DNA of 64,000 bases from Cystobacter fuscus (GCF_002305875.1 NZ_CP022098.1:8246001-8310000), one strand, 5' to 3'; numbered from the stretch's first letter, positions 23,801 through 31,993 are shown. Program-made: numbers and translations. The notes: generated by a model not told the origin, from the sequence alone.

Positions 23801-26800
23801 CAGCAGCGCCATGCGCGTGTCTTCCATCATGAAGCTCAAGCGCTCGTGCGGGTAGGCCGGATCCAGCGGCACGTAGACCGCGCCCGCCTTGAGGACGGCC
23901 AGGATCCCCACCACCATCTCCAGCGAGCGCTCCACGAACAGGCCCACGTGAGCGCCCGGAGTGACTCCCCGAGCCACCAGGTGGTGCGCGAGCTGATTGG
24001 CGCGCGCCTCCAGCTCCCGGTACGTCAGCCGCGCTCCCTCGAACTCCACGGCGACCGCGTCCGGCGTGCGCGCCACCTGCGCCTCGAAGAGGGACGGGAG
24101 GCTCGCCTCACGCGGATAGACACTGGACGTGGCGTTCCACTCCACCAGCAGCCGGTGCCGCTCCGCCTCGTCCAGGATCGGCAGGGCGGACACGCGCTGC
24201 TCCGGGTCCGCGACCGCGGCCTCGAGCAGGAGGCGCAGGTGTCCGGCCATCCGCCGGATCGTCCCCTCGTCGAACAGGTCGGTGTCGTACTCGATGAAGC
24301 CGGTGAGCCCCTCGGGCCCCTCCCCCAACGACAGCAGGAGGTCGAACTTCGCGGTGCTCGTGTCCAGGTCCTGGAAGGCGAACTCGAGCCCTGGCAGCGC
24401 GGGCAGCCGCAACGCCGCGTTCTGGAGCACGAACATCACCTGGAACAGCGGCGGCCGGCCGAGGTCGCGCCGCGGGGCCAGCTCCTCCACGAGCTGCTCG
24501 AACGGCAGCTCCTGGTGGGCGTAGGCGCCCAGGGTCGTCTCCCGCACACGCTCCAGCAGGGTCCGCACGGTGGGCTCCCCGGACAACCGGGTGCGCAGCA
24601 CCAGCGTGTTGACGAAGAAGCCGATGAGCCCCTCGAGTTCGGCCTGGTTGCGATTGGCGATGGGCGTGCCCACCGCGATGTCCTCCTGCCCGGAGTAGCG
24701 CGAGAGCAGGGTCTGGAAGCCCGCGAGCAGGGTCATGAACAGCGTCACGCCCTCGCGGCGGCTCAGCTCGTCGAGCGCCCGGGTGAGCGCCGCCGGCAGC
24801 TCGACCGGAAGCTGGGCGCCCCGATGACGCCTCACCACCGGGCGGGGCCGATCGGTCGGCAGTTCCAGGGTGGGCAGGGCCTCGAGCTGCTTGCGCCAGT
24901 AGCCGAGCTGGGCCTCGAGCACGGGCCCCTGGAGGTACTCACGCTGCCAGAGCGAGAAGTCCGCGTACTGGATCGGCAGCGGCGGGAGCGCCGGCTCGGT
25001 GCCGCTCGTGAACGCGCGGTAGAACGCCCCGACCTCCTCCACCAGGATGCCTTCGGACCAGCCGTCGGTGATGATGTGGTGCAGGTTCAGCAGCAGCACA
25101 TGGGTGTTCGCGGCCAGCCGGTACAGGACCGTGTGCAGCAGCGGCGCACGGGTGAGCTCGAAGGGCCGTGCCGCGGCATCGAGGAGCGCCTGCTGGAGCG
25201 TCGCCTCCTGCTCCGCGCCACCGAGCGCGGACAGGTCCACCTGCTCGAGCGGCACGTGGAGCGTGGGCTCGATGTGCTGGTAGGGCTGCCCGTCCCGGAC
25301 GAGGAAGTGGGTGCGCAGCGCCTCATGGCGCTGGACCACCGCGTCGAGGCTCTGCTCGAGCCGCGCGCCGTCCAGCGGGCCGGAGATCCGGACCGCCACC
25401 GGCATGTTGTAGGAGGCACTGCCGGGCTCGAGCTGATCCAGGAACCACAGCCGCTGCTGCGAGAACGACAGGGGCAGCACCTGGTCCCGGGCGGCGGGCT
25501 TCAGCGGCGGCGGCACCGGCAGCGCCACCGCGCGGCGGGCGATCTCCACCCGCTCGGCCAGGGCGGCCACCGTGGGCGCCTCGAAGAGCGCGCGGATGGG
25601 CAGTTCCACCTGGAACATCCGCCGCACGCGGGAGACGATCTGGGTCGCCAGCAGCGAGTGCCCACCCAGCTCGAAGAAGTTGTCGAAGGCCCCGACCCTC
25701 TCGGTGTGCAGCACCTGGGCGAAGATGCCCGCGAGCAGCTCCTCGGCCTGGGTGCGCGGCGCCACGAACTCCTCGGAAGTGGCCTGGTCGGCGACCGTCG
25801 GTGCCGGGAGGCGGCGACGATCCACCTTGCCGTTCGAGTTGAGCGGCAGCGCCTCCATGAGGACGAAGGCGGAGGGCACCATGTACTCGGGCAGCCGCGC
25901 CTTGATGTGCTCCTTGAGCTGGGCGGGCTGCGGCGACGCGCCGGCCTCGGGCACCACGTAGGCCACCAGCCGGGGCGTACCGCCCGACTCGCCGCGGACC
26001 ACCACCACCCCATTGTTCACGCCCGGGGCATCGAGCAGCGCCGCCTCGATCTCTCCGAGCTCGATGCGGTAGCCGCGGATCTTCACCTGGTGATCCCTGC
26101 GCCCCAGGAACTCGATCTGCCCGTCCGCGTGGTAGCGGCCGATGTCGCCGGTCCGATACAGGCGGGTCGGCTCCGGCACGAACGGATCGGTGATGTAGGC
26201 CTTCGCCGTGCGCTCCGGATCGTTCAGGTAGCCGCGGCCCACCGAGATGCCGGCGAGGCAGATCTCACCCGGGACGCCGATGGGCACCGGGTTGAGCTGC
26301 GCGTCGACGATGTACAGCCGGATGTTGATGAGCCGGCGCCCGAGCGGCATGTACGGCATGTCCGTCTTCGGCGCCTGGAGGATGTGGAAGTGGTTCGTGT
26401 CGTCCGAGCACTCCGTCGCCCCGTAGGTGTTGATCATCGGGATGTGCGGATAGAGCTGGAACCAGCGCTGGCAGAGCTCGGGCGGCAGGGCCTCGGCGTT
26501 GGAGATGAGCCAACGCAGGGACTGGAAGCGGGGGCGCTCGGCTGGCGGGAGCGCCTCCAGCACCTCGAGCATCGCGCGCAGCATCGAGGGCACGGTCTCG
26601 AAGATGGAGACGCCGTTGGAATCCACCGCGCGCAGCAGCGCGCCCGCATCGCTGGCCACCTCGTCATCCACGATGACCGTGCGGCCGCCGACCAACAGCG
26701 GGCAGAGCATCTGCCACACGGAGATGTCGAAGCACTGCGAGGCATTCTGGACGACCGCGTCCCCCGCCTTCAGCCCCAGGTCGTGGTTCTTGGCGCTCAG

Positions 26801-29800
26801 GTGATTGAGCATGCCGAGGTGCTCGATCATCGCGCCCTTGGGCGTGCCGGTGGAGCCCGAGGTGAAGAAGACGTAGGCCAGGTCGGAGAGGCGGGCGGGC
26901 CGTGACGGCACCAGCGCCACCGGCGCGGCCTCGAGCACGTCCTCGATGACGATGACGCGCGGTTGCGCCGCCCCCGCGGCGTGCGCGAGTTCCTGGGCCA
27001 CCAGGGCATAGGCCCGGGACACCACGATGATCCGGCTCCGGCTCTGCTGGAGGAACTCGAGGTGGCGGCTCACGGGGTGTTTCGGGTTGAGCGGAATGTA
27101 GGCGCCGCCCGCGTAGAAGATGCCCACCACCGCGCTGAGCAGATCGATGCCGCGGTCGGCCAGCAGCAGCACCAGGTCATCGGCGGCCACCCCGGCGCGC
27201 AGCACCACCGCGGCGAGCTGCCTGGAGCGCTCGTCCAGTTGGGCGTAGGTGACGCGCTCGGCGCCGGACACGGCCGCGATGGCATCGGGCGTCGCGCGGG
27301 CCTGCTCGGCGATGAGCTCGTGCGCGCAGCGCGCGGGCAGCGGATGAGCGGTCTGGTTCCACTCCGTCACCAGCTGGTGCTGCTCCTCCCGCGTCAGCAT
27401 CGGGAGCGTGGAGATCGGCTGCGCCGCATCCGCGGTGACCGCCGCGAGCAGGGTGCGGTAGTGCGCCAGCAGGCGCTCCATCGTCGAGGCGTCGAACAGG
27501 TCGGAGTTGAACTCGAGGTTGAAGGTCAGCGAATCCGCCGCCTCGGCGACCGCCAGCGTCAGGTCGAACTTCGCCGTGTGGTTCTCCAGCAGCAACGGGC
27601 GCCACGTCAGGCCCTGGAGCTCGATCACCGACGTCGAGGCGTTGTCCATGGTGAACACGGCCTGGAACAGCGGCGAGTGGCTCAGGCTGCGCTCGGGCTG
27701 GAACACCTCGACCAGCTTCTCGAAGGGGACGTCCTGGTGGGCGTAGGCCTCGAGCGTGGTGGCGCGGATGCGCTCCAGCAGGGCCTGGAAGCTGGGGGCG
27801 CCCGACAGGTCCGAGCGGATCGGCAGCGTGTTGACGAAGAAGCCGATGAGCCCCTGGAACTCCGCCTGGGCGCGGCCGGCCACCGGCACGCCGAGCACGA
27901 TGTCCTCCTGGCCGGAGTAGCGGTGCAGGAGCACCTTGAAGGCGGCCAGCAGCGTCATGAACAGGGTCGTGCCCGAGCGCTGGCCCAGCCGCCGCAACTC
28001 CTCGAGGAGCGCCGGCTCGACCGTCACCGACAGCGTCTCGCCCCGGTAGGTCTGCACGCTGGGACGGGGCCGATCGGTCGGCAGGTTCAGCACCGGCAGC
28101 TCACCGTCCAGCCGCGTCCGCCAGTAGGCGAGCTGGCTGTCCAGGAGGCTGCCCTGAATCCAGGAGCGCTGCCACGCGGCGTAGTCGGCGTACTGGAACG
28201 TCAGGGGCTCGAGCCGGGGCGTCTGGCCATTGACGAGCCCGTTGTACAGCGCGGACACCTCCTGGATGAGCACGCCGATGGACCACCCGTCGGACACGAT
28301 GTGGTGCATGTTGACGAGCAGGACGTGCTCCTGTGCGTCCAGCCTGTACAGCAGGGCGCGCAGGAGCGGGCCGGTGCGCAGGTCGAACGGACGGGAGGCA
28401 TCGGCCGAGCCCAGCCGGATCGCCTCGTCGAACCGCCGCGGCTGCGGAAGCTCCGTCAGGTCCACCGGGTGCAGCGCGAACGGCATCTCGGGGTGGATGC
28501 GCTGGAACGGCTCCCCATCGTCATGCTCGAACGTGGTGCGCAGCGCCTCGTGGCGCCGCACGACCTCGGTGAACGCCTGCTCGAGCACCTCGGACTTCAG
28601 CGGGCCCTGGAGGTGGAGCGCCGCCGGGATGTTGTACATCGCGCTGTCGGGCTCGAGCTGGGTGAGGAACCACAGCCGCTGCTGCGCGAAGGAGAGCGGC
28701 AGTCGGCCGTCGCGCGGCGCGTGGGACACCGGCGGCAGGGGCAGCTCGTCCGCGGCCCGCCGCGCCACGTCGATGTGCCGGGCCAGGCCCGCGAGGGTCG
28801 GCGTCTCGAACAGCACCCGGAGCGGGATTTCGACCTGGAACACCTTGCGTAGCTGGGAGAGCACCTGGATGGCGCGCAGGGAGTGCCCGCCAATCTCGAA
28901 GAAGCTCTGGTTGCGGCCGATCCGGTCGTGCCCCAGCACCTGCGCCCAGATGCTGGCCAGGAGTTCCTCCGTCGGCGTCTGCGGCGGCGCGAGGCCCTCC
29001 TCCACCGGCCGGGCGTCCAGCGCTCGCGACGCCAGCGCCCGCCGATCGACCTTGCCGTTCGAGGTCAGCGGGAGCTCCTCCAGGAGCTGCAGGAAGGACG
29101 GCACCATGTAGGGCGGGAGCTGGCCCTTGAGGTGCTCGATGAGCCGCCGCTCGGCGCCTTGGGTCGCTCCGTCCAGCGCCGCGAACGCCACCAGCGCCGG
29201 GTCCCCCTGCTTCTTCTCCACGGTGATGACCGCGCACTCGCGCACCCCCGGCGCGCCGGCCAGCACCGTCTCGATCTCCTCCAGCTCGATGCGGAAGCCG
29301 CGGATCTTCACCTGATGATCGATGCGGCCCAGGAACACCAGGGTGCCGTCGCGCAGGTAGCGCACCAGGTCGCCGGTGCGGTACAGGCGCGCGCCGGGGG
29401 TCCGGGAGAACGGATCCGGCACGAACCGCTCCGCCGTCAGCTCGGGACGGTCGGCATAGCCGCGAGCCACGCCCACGCCGCCGATGTACAGCTCGCCCGG
29501 CACGCCCACGGGCACCGGCTCCATCGCGCGGTTGAGCACGTAGAGCTGGGTGTTGGCGATGGGCCGACCGATGGGGACCTGCCCCTGCAACGTCCCCCCC
29601 GCGGGCACCTCGTGGATGCAGCAGCCCACCACCGTCTCGGTCGGGCCGTATTCGTTGATGAGCCGGGTGGCTGGGGCGTGGGTCCGCCAGAACTCGAGCT
29701 GCTCGGCCGACAGCGCCTCACCACCAATCACCAGCACCCGGGCGGAGCCAGCGGCCGACTCGGGCGTGAGCTCATGCTCGAGCAGGGTCAGGTGGGCAGG

Positions 29801-31993
29801 CGTCAGCTTGAGCAGGCTGAAGTCCGAATCCGCGCGCAGCCAGGAGGCCAGCCCGGTGCCACTGGCCTGCTCATCACACAGCACCACGCGCTTGCCGGAC
29901 AGCAGCGGCGTGAGCAGGCTGGTGACCGTCAGGTCGAAGCTCAGCGGCGACTGGACCGGAGCGCCCTGCCCTCCCGAGCCGTAGTAGCCCAGGCCCCAGT
30001 GGAGGTAGTTGACGAGCCCCTGGTGGGCGATCATCACGCCCTTGGGCCGGCCCGTCGAGCCGGAGGTGTAGAGGATGTAGGCCAGATTGCCAGGCTGGGC
30101 CAGTGGCTCGGGGTTGGCGTCCGACTCGTACCCGAGCTCCTCCTCCATCGCGTCGAGGTAGAGCGCCTGGACCGCCACTTCCGGCAGGCGCTCGGCCAGC
30201 GAGAGGCGCGACAGCACCACCGGCATCCGCGCCTCGGTGATGACGTGCGCGAGCCGGCCCTTCGGGTATGAGGGCTCGAGCGGCACATAGGCGCCACCGG
30301 CCTTCAAGACGGCGAGCAGGCCGACGAGCTGCTCGACCGAGCGCTCCAGATGCAGGCCCACCGGGACGTCGGGGCCCACGCCCAGCGAGCGGAGGTAGTG
30401 CGCCAGCCGGTTGGCCTGACGATTCAGCTCCTCATAGGTGAGCGCCCGCGTGCCGTCGGTGACCGCGATCGCCTGGGGGACCTGGGCGGCCTGTGCCTCG
30501 AACAGGGCCGGAACGCACACGTCGAGCGGGGCGTCCGTGGCGGTGTCATTCCAGCCGGACAGGAGCTGCTGGCGCTCGGGCCCGGACAGCAGCGGGATGG
30601 CCTCGATGCGGGTCTCGGGCCGCGCCACGACAGCCTCCAGCACCCGCAGGTAGTGGCCCGCCATTCGCGCGATCGTCGCCTCGTCGAACAGGGACGTGCG
30701 GTACTCGAGGGTGCCGACCAGCTCCTGGCCCCCCTCCATCATCGACAGCGTCACGTCGAACTTGGAGGTGCCGCGCTCGAACTCCAGCAGACGGGCCTCG
30801 ACCTCGCCCAGCAGCCGCCCCGCGAGCGGTGGGGCGTCCATGTGGAACACCACCTCGAACAGCGGGTTGCCGCCATCGCGGCGGTCGGGCTGCACCGCCT
30901 CCACCAGCTGCTCGAACGGCAGTTCCTGGTGCTCGAAGGCCGCGACCGTCACCCGGCGCACCCGCTCGAGCAGCTCCCGGAAGGTGGGGTTGCCCGAGAG
31001 ATCGGTGGACAGGGAGAGCATGTTGACGAAGAAGCCGATCAGCTGCTCCGTCTCGAGCCGGTTGCGGCCGGCGATGGGGGAGCCCACGAGGACCCGCGGC
31101 ACATCCGTGTAGCGGTGGAGCAGGACCTTGAAGGCGGCGAGCAGCACCATGTACAGCGTGACGTTCTGCTGCCGGCTCAGCGCCCGGAGCGATTCGGCGA
31201 GTGGGGCGGGCACCTGGAACGTATGGAACGCACCGGCGGCGCTCGGACGCGCGGAGCGTGGCCGGTCGGTGGGCAGCTGCAAGAGCACCGGCTCGGCGCC
31301 AAGCTGCTCACGCCAGTGGGCAACCAGGCCCTCGAGCCGCGCGCCGGAGAGCCGCTCGCGCTGCCAGCGGGCGAAGTCGGCGTACTGGATGGGCAGCGGG
31401 GGCAGCGGAGCGGGCTGACCGGCCGTGAACGCCTGGTAGAGCTGGCCGAGTTCGCGCACGAGCACGTCCGTGGACCAGGCGTCCGAGGCGATGTGGTGCA
31501 TCGTGATCAACAGCACGTGCTCGTCCGGCCCCAGCCGGAGCAGCTCCGCCCGCAGCATCGGCGGCTGTGACAGATTGAAGGGCTTCTTCGCCTCGAGCTC
31601 CGCGCGTCGGCGAACCTCGGCCTCCCGCGCTCGCGGCTCCATCCCGCCCAGGTCCGTCACCGGGAGCGAGAACGCGAAGGCGGTCGACACCTGCTGGCTG
31701 GGCTGCCCGTTCACCTCGACGATGCGGGTGCGCAGCGACTCATGCCGGTGGATGACCTCGCGCAGGCCGCGCTCCAGGGCATCGGCATCCAGCCGCCCCG
31801 TGAGGCGCAGCGCGGCAGGAATGTTGTAGGCGGATCCGCCAGGCTCCAGGGTGTCCATGAACCACAGGCGCTGCTGTCCGAAGGACAGAGGCGCCGTCCT
31901 CGCCTGCTCGGCGCGAGCGCTCAGCGCTTTCCGGAGGAGCGCCCTCTTCTGTTCCAGGGTGGAAGCATCAGAGGGCGGGTTCTTGTTGCTCAT
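11891..31993 (-). CDS. Six-module NRPS with terminal thioesterase, (C-A-T)x6-TE
   Basis: About 6,700 residues. C-domain HH motifs lie near residues 166, 1232, 2306, 3365, 4418 and 5505; A-domain T-S-G-S-T-G cores near 642, 1711, 2782, 3843, 4907 and 5982; carrier serines near 1037, 2112, 3168, 4223, 5295 and 6367; a thioesterase G-W-S-F-G-G near 6500 with a late G-E-H-Y histidine. Pocket residues read by hand (PheA positions 235-331): DLTKVGEVG (Asn-type), DIWEINTDD (not assigned), DAFWLGGTF (Val-type), DGLMLGLVC (not assigned), DAFFLGVTF (Ile/Val-type), DVWHLSLID (Ser-type). No epimerisation or methylation domain is seen. C1 has HHIASDA instead of HHxxxDG. Carrier 5 has the L-G-G-D-S form and is followed by an aberrant C domain (D-A-Y-P-L-S-M-L-Q-A-G-M). 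The basic N-terminal helix looks like a docking element. The ATG at 31993 follows GGGGGA; frames upstream lack a ribosome site. Confidence 0.95.
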   Translation of the reverse strand: MSNKNPPSDASTLEQKRALLRKALSARAEQARTAPLSFGQQRLWFMDTLEPGGSAYNIPAALRLTGRLDADALERGLREVIHRHESLRTRIVEVNGQPSQQVSTAFAFSLPVTDLGGMEPRAREAEVRRRAELEAKKPFNLSQPPMLRAELLRLGPDEHVLLITMHHIASDAWSTDVLVRELGQLYQAFTAGQPAPLPPLPIQYADFARWQRERLSGARLEGLVAHWREQLGAEPVLLQLPTDRPRSARPSAAGAFHTFQVPAPLAESLRALSRQQNVTLYMVLLAAFKVLLHRYTDVPRVLVGSPIAGRNRLETEQLIGFFVNMLSLSTDLSGNPTFRELLERVRRVTVAAFEHQELPFEQLVEAVQPDRRDGGNPLFEVVFHMDAPPLAGRLLGEVEARLLEFERGTSKFDVTLSMMEGGQELVGTLEYRTSLFDEATIARMAGHYLRVLEAVVARPETRIEAIPLLSGPERQQLLSGWNDTATDAPLDVCVPALFEAQAAQVPQAIAVTDGTRALTYEELNRQANRLAHYLRSLGVGPDVPVGLHLERSVEQLVGLLAVLKAGGAYVPLEPSYPKGRLAHVITEARMPVVLSRLSLAERLPEVAVQALYLDAMEEELGYESDANPEPLAQPGNLAYILYTSGSTGRPKGVMIAHQGLVNYLHWGLGYYGSGGQGAPVQSPLSFDLTVTSLLTPLLSGKRVVLCDEQASGTGLASWLRADSDFSLLKLTPAHLTLLEHELTPESAAGSARVLVIGGEALSAEQLEFWRTHAPATRLINEYGPTETVVGCCIHEVPAGGTLQGQVPIGRPIANTQLYVLNRAMEPVPVGVPGELYIGGVGVARGYADRPELTAERFVPDPFSRTPGARLYRTGDLVRYLRDGTLVFLGRIDHQVKIRGFRIELEEIETVLAGAPGVRECAVITVEKKQGDPALVAFAALDGATQGAERRLIEHLKGQLPPYMVPSFLQLLEELPLTSNGKVDRRALASRALDARPVEEGLAPPQTPTEELLASIWAQVLGHDRIGRNQSFFEIGGHSLRAIQVLSQLRKVFQVEIPLRVLFETPTLAGLARHIDVARRAADELPLPPVSHAPRDGRLPLSFAQQRLWFLTQLEPDSAMYNIPAALHLQGPLKSEVLEQAFTEVVRRHEALRTTFEHDDGEPFQRIHPEMPFALHPVDLTELPQPRRFDEAIRLGSADASRPFDLRTGPLLRALLYRLDAQEHVLLVNMHHIVSDGWSIGVLIQEVSALYNGLVNGQTPRLEPLTFQYADYAAWQRSWIQGSLLDSQLAYWRTRLDGELPVLNLPTDRPRPSVQTYRGETLSVTVEPALLEELRRLGQRSGTTLFMTLLAAFKVLLHRYSGQEDIVLGVPVAGRAQAEFQGLIGFFVNTLPIRSDLSGAPSFQALLERIRATTLEAYAHQDVPFEKLVEVFQPERSLSHSPLFQAVFTMDNASTSVIELQGLTWRPLLLENHTAKFDLTLAVAEAADSLTFNLEFNSDLFDASTMERLLAHYRTLLAAVTADAAQPISTLPMLTREEQHQLVTEWNQTAHPLPARCAHELIAEQARATPDAIAAVSGAERVTYAQLDERSRQLAAVVLRAGVAADDLVLLLADRGIDLLSAVVGIFYAGGAYIPLNPKHPVSRHLEFLQQSRSRIIVVSRAYALVAQELAHAAGAAQPRVIVIEDVLEAAPVALVPSRPARLSDLAYVFFTSGSTGTPKGAMIEHLGMLNHLSAKNHDLGLKAGDAVVQNASQCFDISVWQMLCPLLVGGRTVIVDDEVASDAGALLRAVDSNGVSIFETVPSMLRAMLEVLEALPPAERPRFQSLRWLISNAEALPPELCQRWFQLYPHIPMINTYGATECSDDTNHFHILQAPKTDMPYMPLGRRLINIRLYIVDAQLNPVPIGVPGEICLAGISVGRGYLNDPERTAKAYITDPFVPEPTRLYRTGDIGRYHADGQIEFLGRRDHQVKIRGYRIELGEIEAALLDAPGVNNGVVVVRGESGGTPRLVAYVVPEAGASPQPAQLKEHIKARLPEYMVPSAFVLMEALPLNSNGKVDRRRLPAPTVADQATSEEFVAPRTQAEELLAGIFAQVLHTERVGAFDNFFELGGHSLLATQIVSRVRRMFQVELPIRALFEAPTVAALAERVEIARRAVALPVPPPLKPAARDQVLPLSFSQQRLWFLDQLEPGSASYNMPVAVRISGPLDGARLEQSLDAVVQRHEALRTHFLVRDGQPYQHIEPTLHVPLEQVDLSALGGAEQEATLQQALLDAAARPFELTRAPLLHTVLYRLAANTHVLLLNLHHIITDGWSEGILVEEVGAFYRAFTSGTEPALPPLPIQYADFSLWQREYLQGPVLEAQLGYWRKQLEALPTLELPTDRPRPVVRRHRGAQLPVELPAALTRALDELSRREGVTLFMTLLAGFQTLLSRYSGQEDIAVGTPIANRNQAELEGLIGFFVNTLVLRTRLSGEPTVRTLLERVRETTLGAYAHQELPFEQLVEELAPRRDLGRPPLFQVMFVLQNAALRLPALPGLEFAFQDLDTSTAKFDLLLSLGEGPEGLTGFIEYDTDLFDEGTIRRMAGHLRLLLEAAVADPEQRVSALPILDEAERHRLLVEWNATSSVYPREASLPSLFEAQVARTPDAVAVEFEGARLTYRELEARANQLAHHLVARGVTPGAHVGLFVERSLEMVVGILAVLKAGAVYVPLDPAYPHERLSFMMEDTRMALLLIQERLRAKLPAHGVEVVCLDTGWEEFSTRPQVSPGIDTPAEALAYIMYTSGSTGRPKGVCVPHRAVVRLVVGSSYARWGAREVVLQAASPSFDASTFELWGSLLHGARLVVAPAQALSLEELARLLTRHEVTTLWLTAALFEQMVAEQPEVLGRVRQVLAGGDVLPPARVREHLARGGMLINGYGPTEVTTFTCCHVMTDPAQVGHSVPIGRPIGNTRVYLLDKYLRPVPTGVPGELFAGGDGLAWGYLERPDLTAERFIPDPFSGLPGARLYRTGDLARYLPDGTIQFLGRRDTQVKVRGFRVEPGEIESALVRHPAIREVVVVAVGEALDDKRLVAYVVPWKPEEMPEARALREFLQQSLPAYMVPSAFVRLASLPLTPNGKVDRKALPSLDGVGSENLQRTAPRTPTERMLAELWRQVLDVREVGLEDNFFELGGHSLMATQVVSHLRKSLGIELPLRVLFEAPRLEELATRIEQRVGTGAATEPALVAVARTGDLPLSYAQQRLWFLEQLAPGGASYHIPALVRMRGQLDRRALEQSLEVLVQHHESFRTSFVSVDGQPVQRIAATVPFQVRWEDLRALPSDVRESRARAAGIAYAEQPFDLKQAPLLRAAVLELAEDDHILLLCMHHIISDGWSIGVLVRELTDVYRALAEGHSPRLPELPIQYADFAVWQREYLRGSSLAAQLDYWRNQLTGAPPLLELPTDRPRPAVQTQRGAQLSLTIPADLLRSLHTVSREEEATLFMTLLTAFNVLLARYSRQQDIVVGTPIANRNRAELEGLIGFFVNTLALRTDLSGNPTFRQLLARVRETALSAYAHQDLPFERLVEVLQPQRDLGWSPIFQVLFALQNAPFEPIAMPGLTCGYMEPEGNTAKFDLTLTAVEASEGLTLVAEYNLDLFDAATIQRMLEHYQRLLESLVRAPEQRIHEVELLSAGERQQLRAWNETQQPLVAELLLHELFEHQAARTPQALAVSQGDVRLTYQELDARAESLAAWLQAQGVGRETPVGVLLERSPEYLITLLAILKAGGAYLTMDPANPRERIAYMLRDAGAPLVLTRDGWGEGTPPEGVRVVSWREGASRWGSGGGLRAKPVRRTLEELAYVIYTSGSTGQPKGVLVPHRGAVNLAGWYRATVELAPGDRTTLTFGTGFDGTILDVWPSLVSGATICIPDDEARLAPARLVEWLREQRISVSMLPTPMAAAVANEPGATSLGLRYLLAGGDALPDVSASPLAQRLFNLYGPTEITVCATAMPLARLRPGVSPPPIGSPIWNTAVYLLDERLQPVPVGVPGEMYIGGTGVARGYLSRPGLTAERFLPDPFSTTPGARMYRTGDIARYLPDGRLMFMGRADHQVKLRGFRIELQEIEAALRDQPQVREAVVLLNERGGKHLAAYVVTDAPEHFPEDAVRAALQRRLPAYMVPSVFVPMDKLPLTLSGKIDRKALLELKPTTPAADASPLTAIEQQLADIWREVLGVQEVGARDSFFMLGGHSLLATRVVSQVRSTFQIELPIRSLFEHPTLRESAAVVEAALATRNAPKAPPLTRAATGVTSPLSYAQQRMWFVDQLQPGNPAYNVPGALRLSGPLDTERLLSCLRDIEQRHELLRTTFQTVGHGAVQVVHPDCRLSLPVEDLRSVPREQREVEVQQRAREELRHAFDLAAGPLVRTRLLRLEDTEHVLLINMHHIVSDGWSMGILIRELSTLYAAAVSGTAASLPELPLQYRDYALWQQSWLKGEVLESQLAWWREALGEAPPVLELPTDRPRPTAMDSSGRTQTLTLSPELSERLRALSRQEGATLFMTLLSAFHVLLHRYTGQEDMVVGTSIAGRTHAELESLIGPFLNLLPIRTRFRSDESFQQLLQRVRRNTLGAYAHQEVPFEKLVEALVKERDTSRAPLAQVMFVLLNVPMPELELAGLKLEPLMLPGETSKVDMTFVFDETREGLVGSLEYSTALFNDDTISRLLEHYRTLLESIVSAPGERLQALPMLTAAERELILRGWNHVPRLEPTASLSDGARISIDTPVARLFEAQAARTPEALAIENGDVSLTYRQLNEAANRLAHMLRQDYQLQPGEPVGMMLDRSERAIIAMLAILKAGGAYVPLDPGYSSDRIQYMLDDVRPRTLLIESQYMYELPDFEGNLFALDLQLDTLATPETNPEPVNGPDDLAYILYTSGSTGRPKGVSIPHKAIARLVSDTNYVPVRSDDRFAQLATITFDAATFEIWGALVHGARVSILSKEVLLSPEVFAAEIARRGLTVMFITSALFNQVVQRVPGVFRSLRTVLVGGDVVDPRWVREVFRAGPPERLLNVYGPTECTTFALWYPIRPDFTGNVLPIGRPIAHTSVYVLDAALHPVPAGIPGELYLGGPGLAHGYWNAPELSAQKFVPNPFPEGLSERLYRTGDLVRFLPEGDIEFLGRFDNQIKIRGFRVELGEIETALRAHPSLAEAAVLLRTSAEGLKQLIAYVLPRPGETPTVVQLRDFLQQSLPDYMLPAAFVLLDRMPMTATGKVDRKALPEPDSARLELGGSYEAPRDDVERIITEVWGEVLGLERVGIRDNYFALGGDSILSIRVLALLKERGLNVSLMQLFTQKTVAELAAGLKLEPTSAVEQGSGPPARSAPFSLIDEEDRRRLPSDVVDAYPLSMLQAGMFFHSGFDGSAAYHDIFSYRVHCPYAYGKLVEALREVVAAHAVLRTSFHLTGFRQLLQCVHEQVELPVSEGDLTGLAADQQDAAIRAWLESEKQRGFDWSEAPLLRARVFRLGVEDFEICLSFHHALLDGWSFTRMLSELLTRYHAKVSGSVPVLPAPSPVTYRDYIRLEREALGSPECHAFWKRYLDGFTFVHVPRPPVAPASGSRQSLWRLLPLGETLSTGLTRLAGTWGLPLKSLLLAAHGRVLGLLSGQRDVVSGIITNGRLEEAQGEEVLGLHLNTVPWRLRLGGGSWKALAEAAFEAEQQLMSHRRFPLAQIQRELGGQPLFETAFNFLHFHQLSEDLRDFEGLEVVEGLSFTETNFTLAATFNVNPRTQGLELSLEGASTELTQAQLERFARYYVRCLEEMVSQPEAPHARAVLLPEEERQELLVGWNRTEVALPTTVWVHAEIEAQVERSPDAIAVTFEGAHLTYRELNQRANQLAHHLRARGVGPESRVGLCMERSLELVVAILGVLKAGGAYVPLDPQYPEERLRYMFADSGVSLLLTQERLRSRLPPLDAEILGLDSDWPRIARESGENPGVPLVGEHLAYMIYTSGSTGMPKGAMNTHAGLYNRVRWMQDAYRLKPDDCVLQKTPFSFDVSVWEFIWPLMTGARLLVARPGGHQDPAYLVELIQRERVTTLHFVPSMLHFFLEEPGSERCGSLRRILCSGEALPLEMQQRCATRLSCELHNLYGPTEAAIDVTAWHCEPGHGLSTIPIGKPIDNIRIHLLDPMLNPVPVGVPGELYIGGIGLARGYLHRPELTATAFVPDPFATRPGERLYRTGDLARYMPNGDIEYLGRIDHQVKLRGFRIELGEIETALVAYPGVREAVVLAREDVPGDKRLVAYLVCDPSLPEALEPLRAALRARLPEYMVPSAFIRLEAMPVTPNGKLDRRALPAPERRDSPRAAPVAPRTEWEARLLELWTRLLKMPGLGVEDSFFEVGGNSLLALQLIATLREEQDFHLPVGAILEAPTIAALARRIEQGAEANRPTPLVRLQAEGQRPPLFLVHPVGGGVSAYNVLSRLLGSGQPVYAFQAPELETGEAPRLELSELAAHYREALEQVWPEGPVLLGGWSFGGIVAYEMARQLEAKGRTVAMVALLDSNVLSNLTAEALDEAELFRHFVVDLLGPGIERLAAEAPHLDALAGEERLAYLRERAVALGLLSPALSLKRLEQIYRVFTSNLRAGMRYEPRGYSRELVLLQAMDAPAAQKARQLEGWRQASQGALRVVEVPGEHYTVLEQPQVIQVARELGAAIERSLATVTKQQALSGGQDE

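Noticed and set aside
12011-29000. Several 500-2100-codon frames opposite the giant NRPS
   Set aside because: All are shadows created by GC-rich codons; none has domain motifs, while the minus strand has continuous NRPS domains.
11891-31993. Repeated near-identical segments in the NRPS as recombination or assembly artefacts
   Set aside because: The six modules differ clearly in pocket residues and C-domain sequence, and the frame is uninterrupted. The similarity is normal modular homology.
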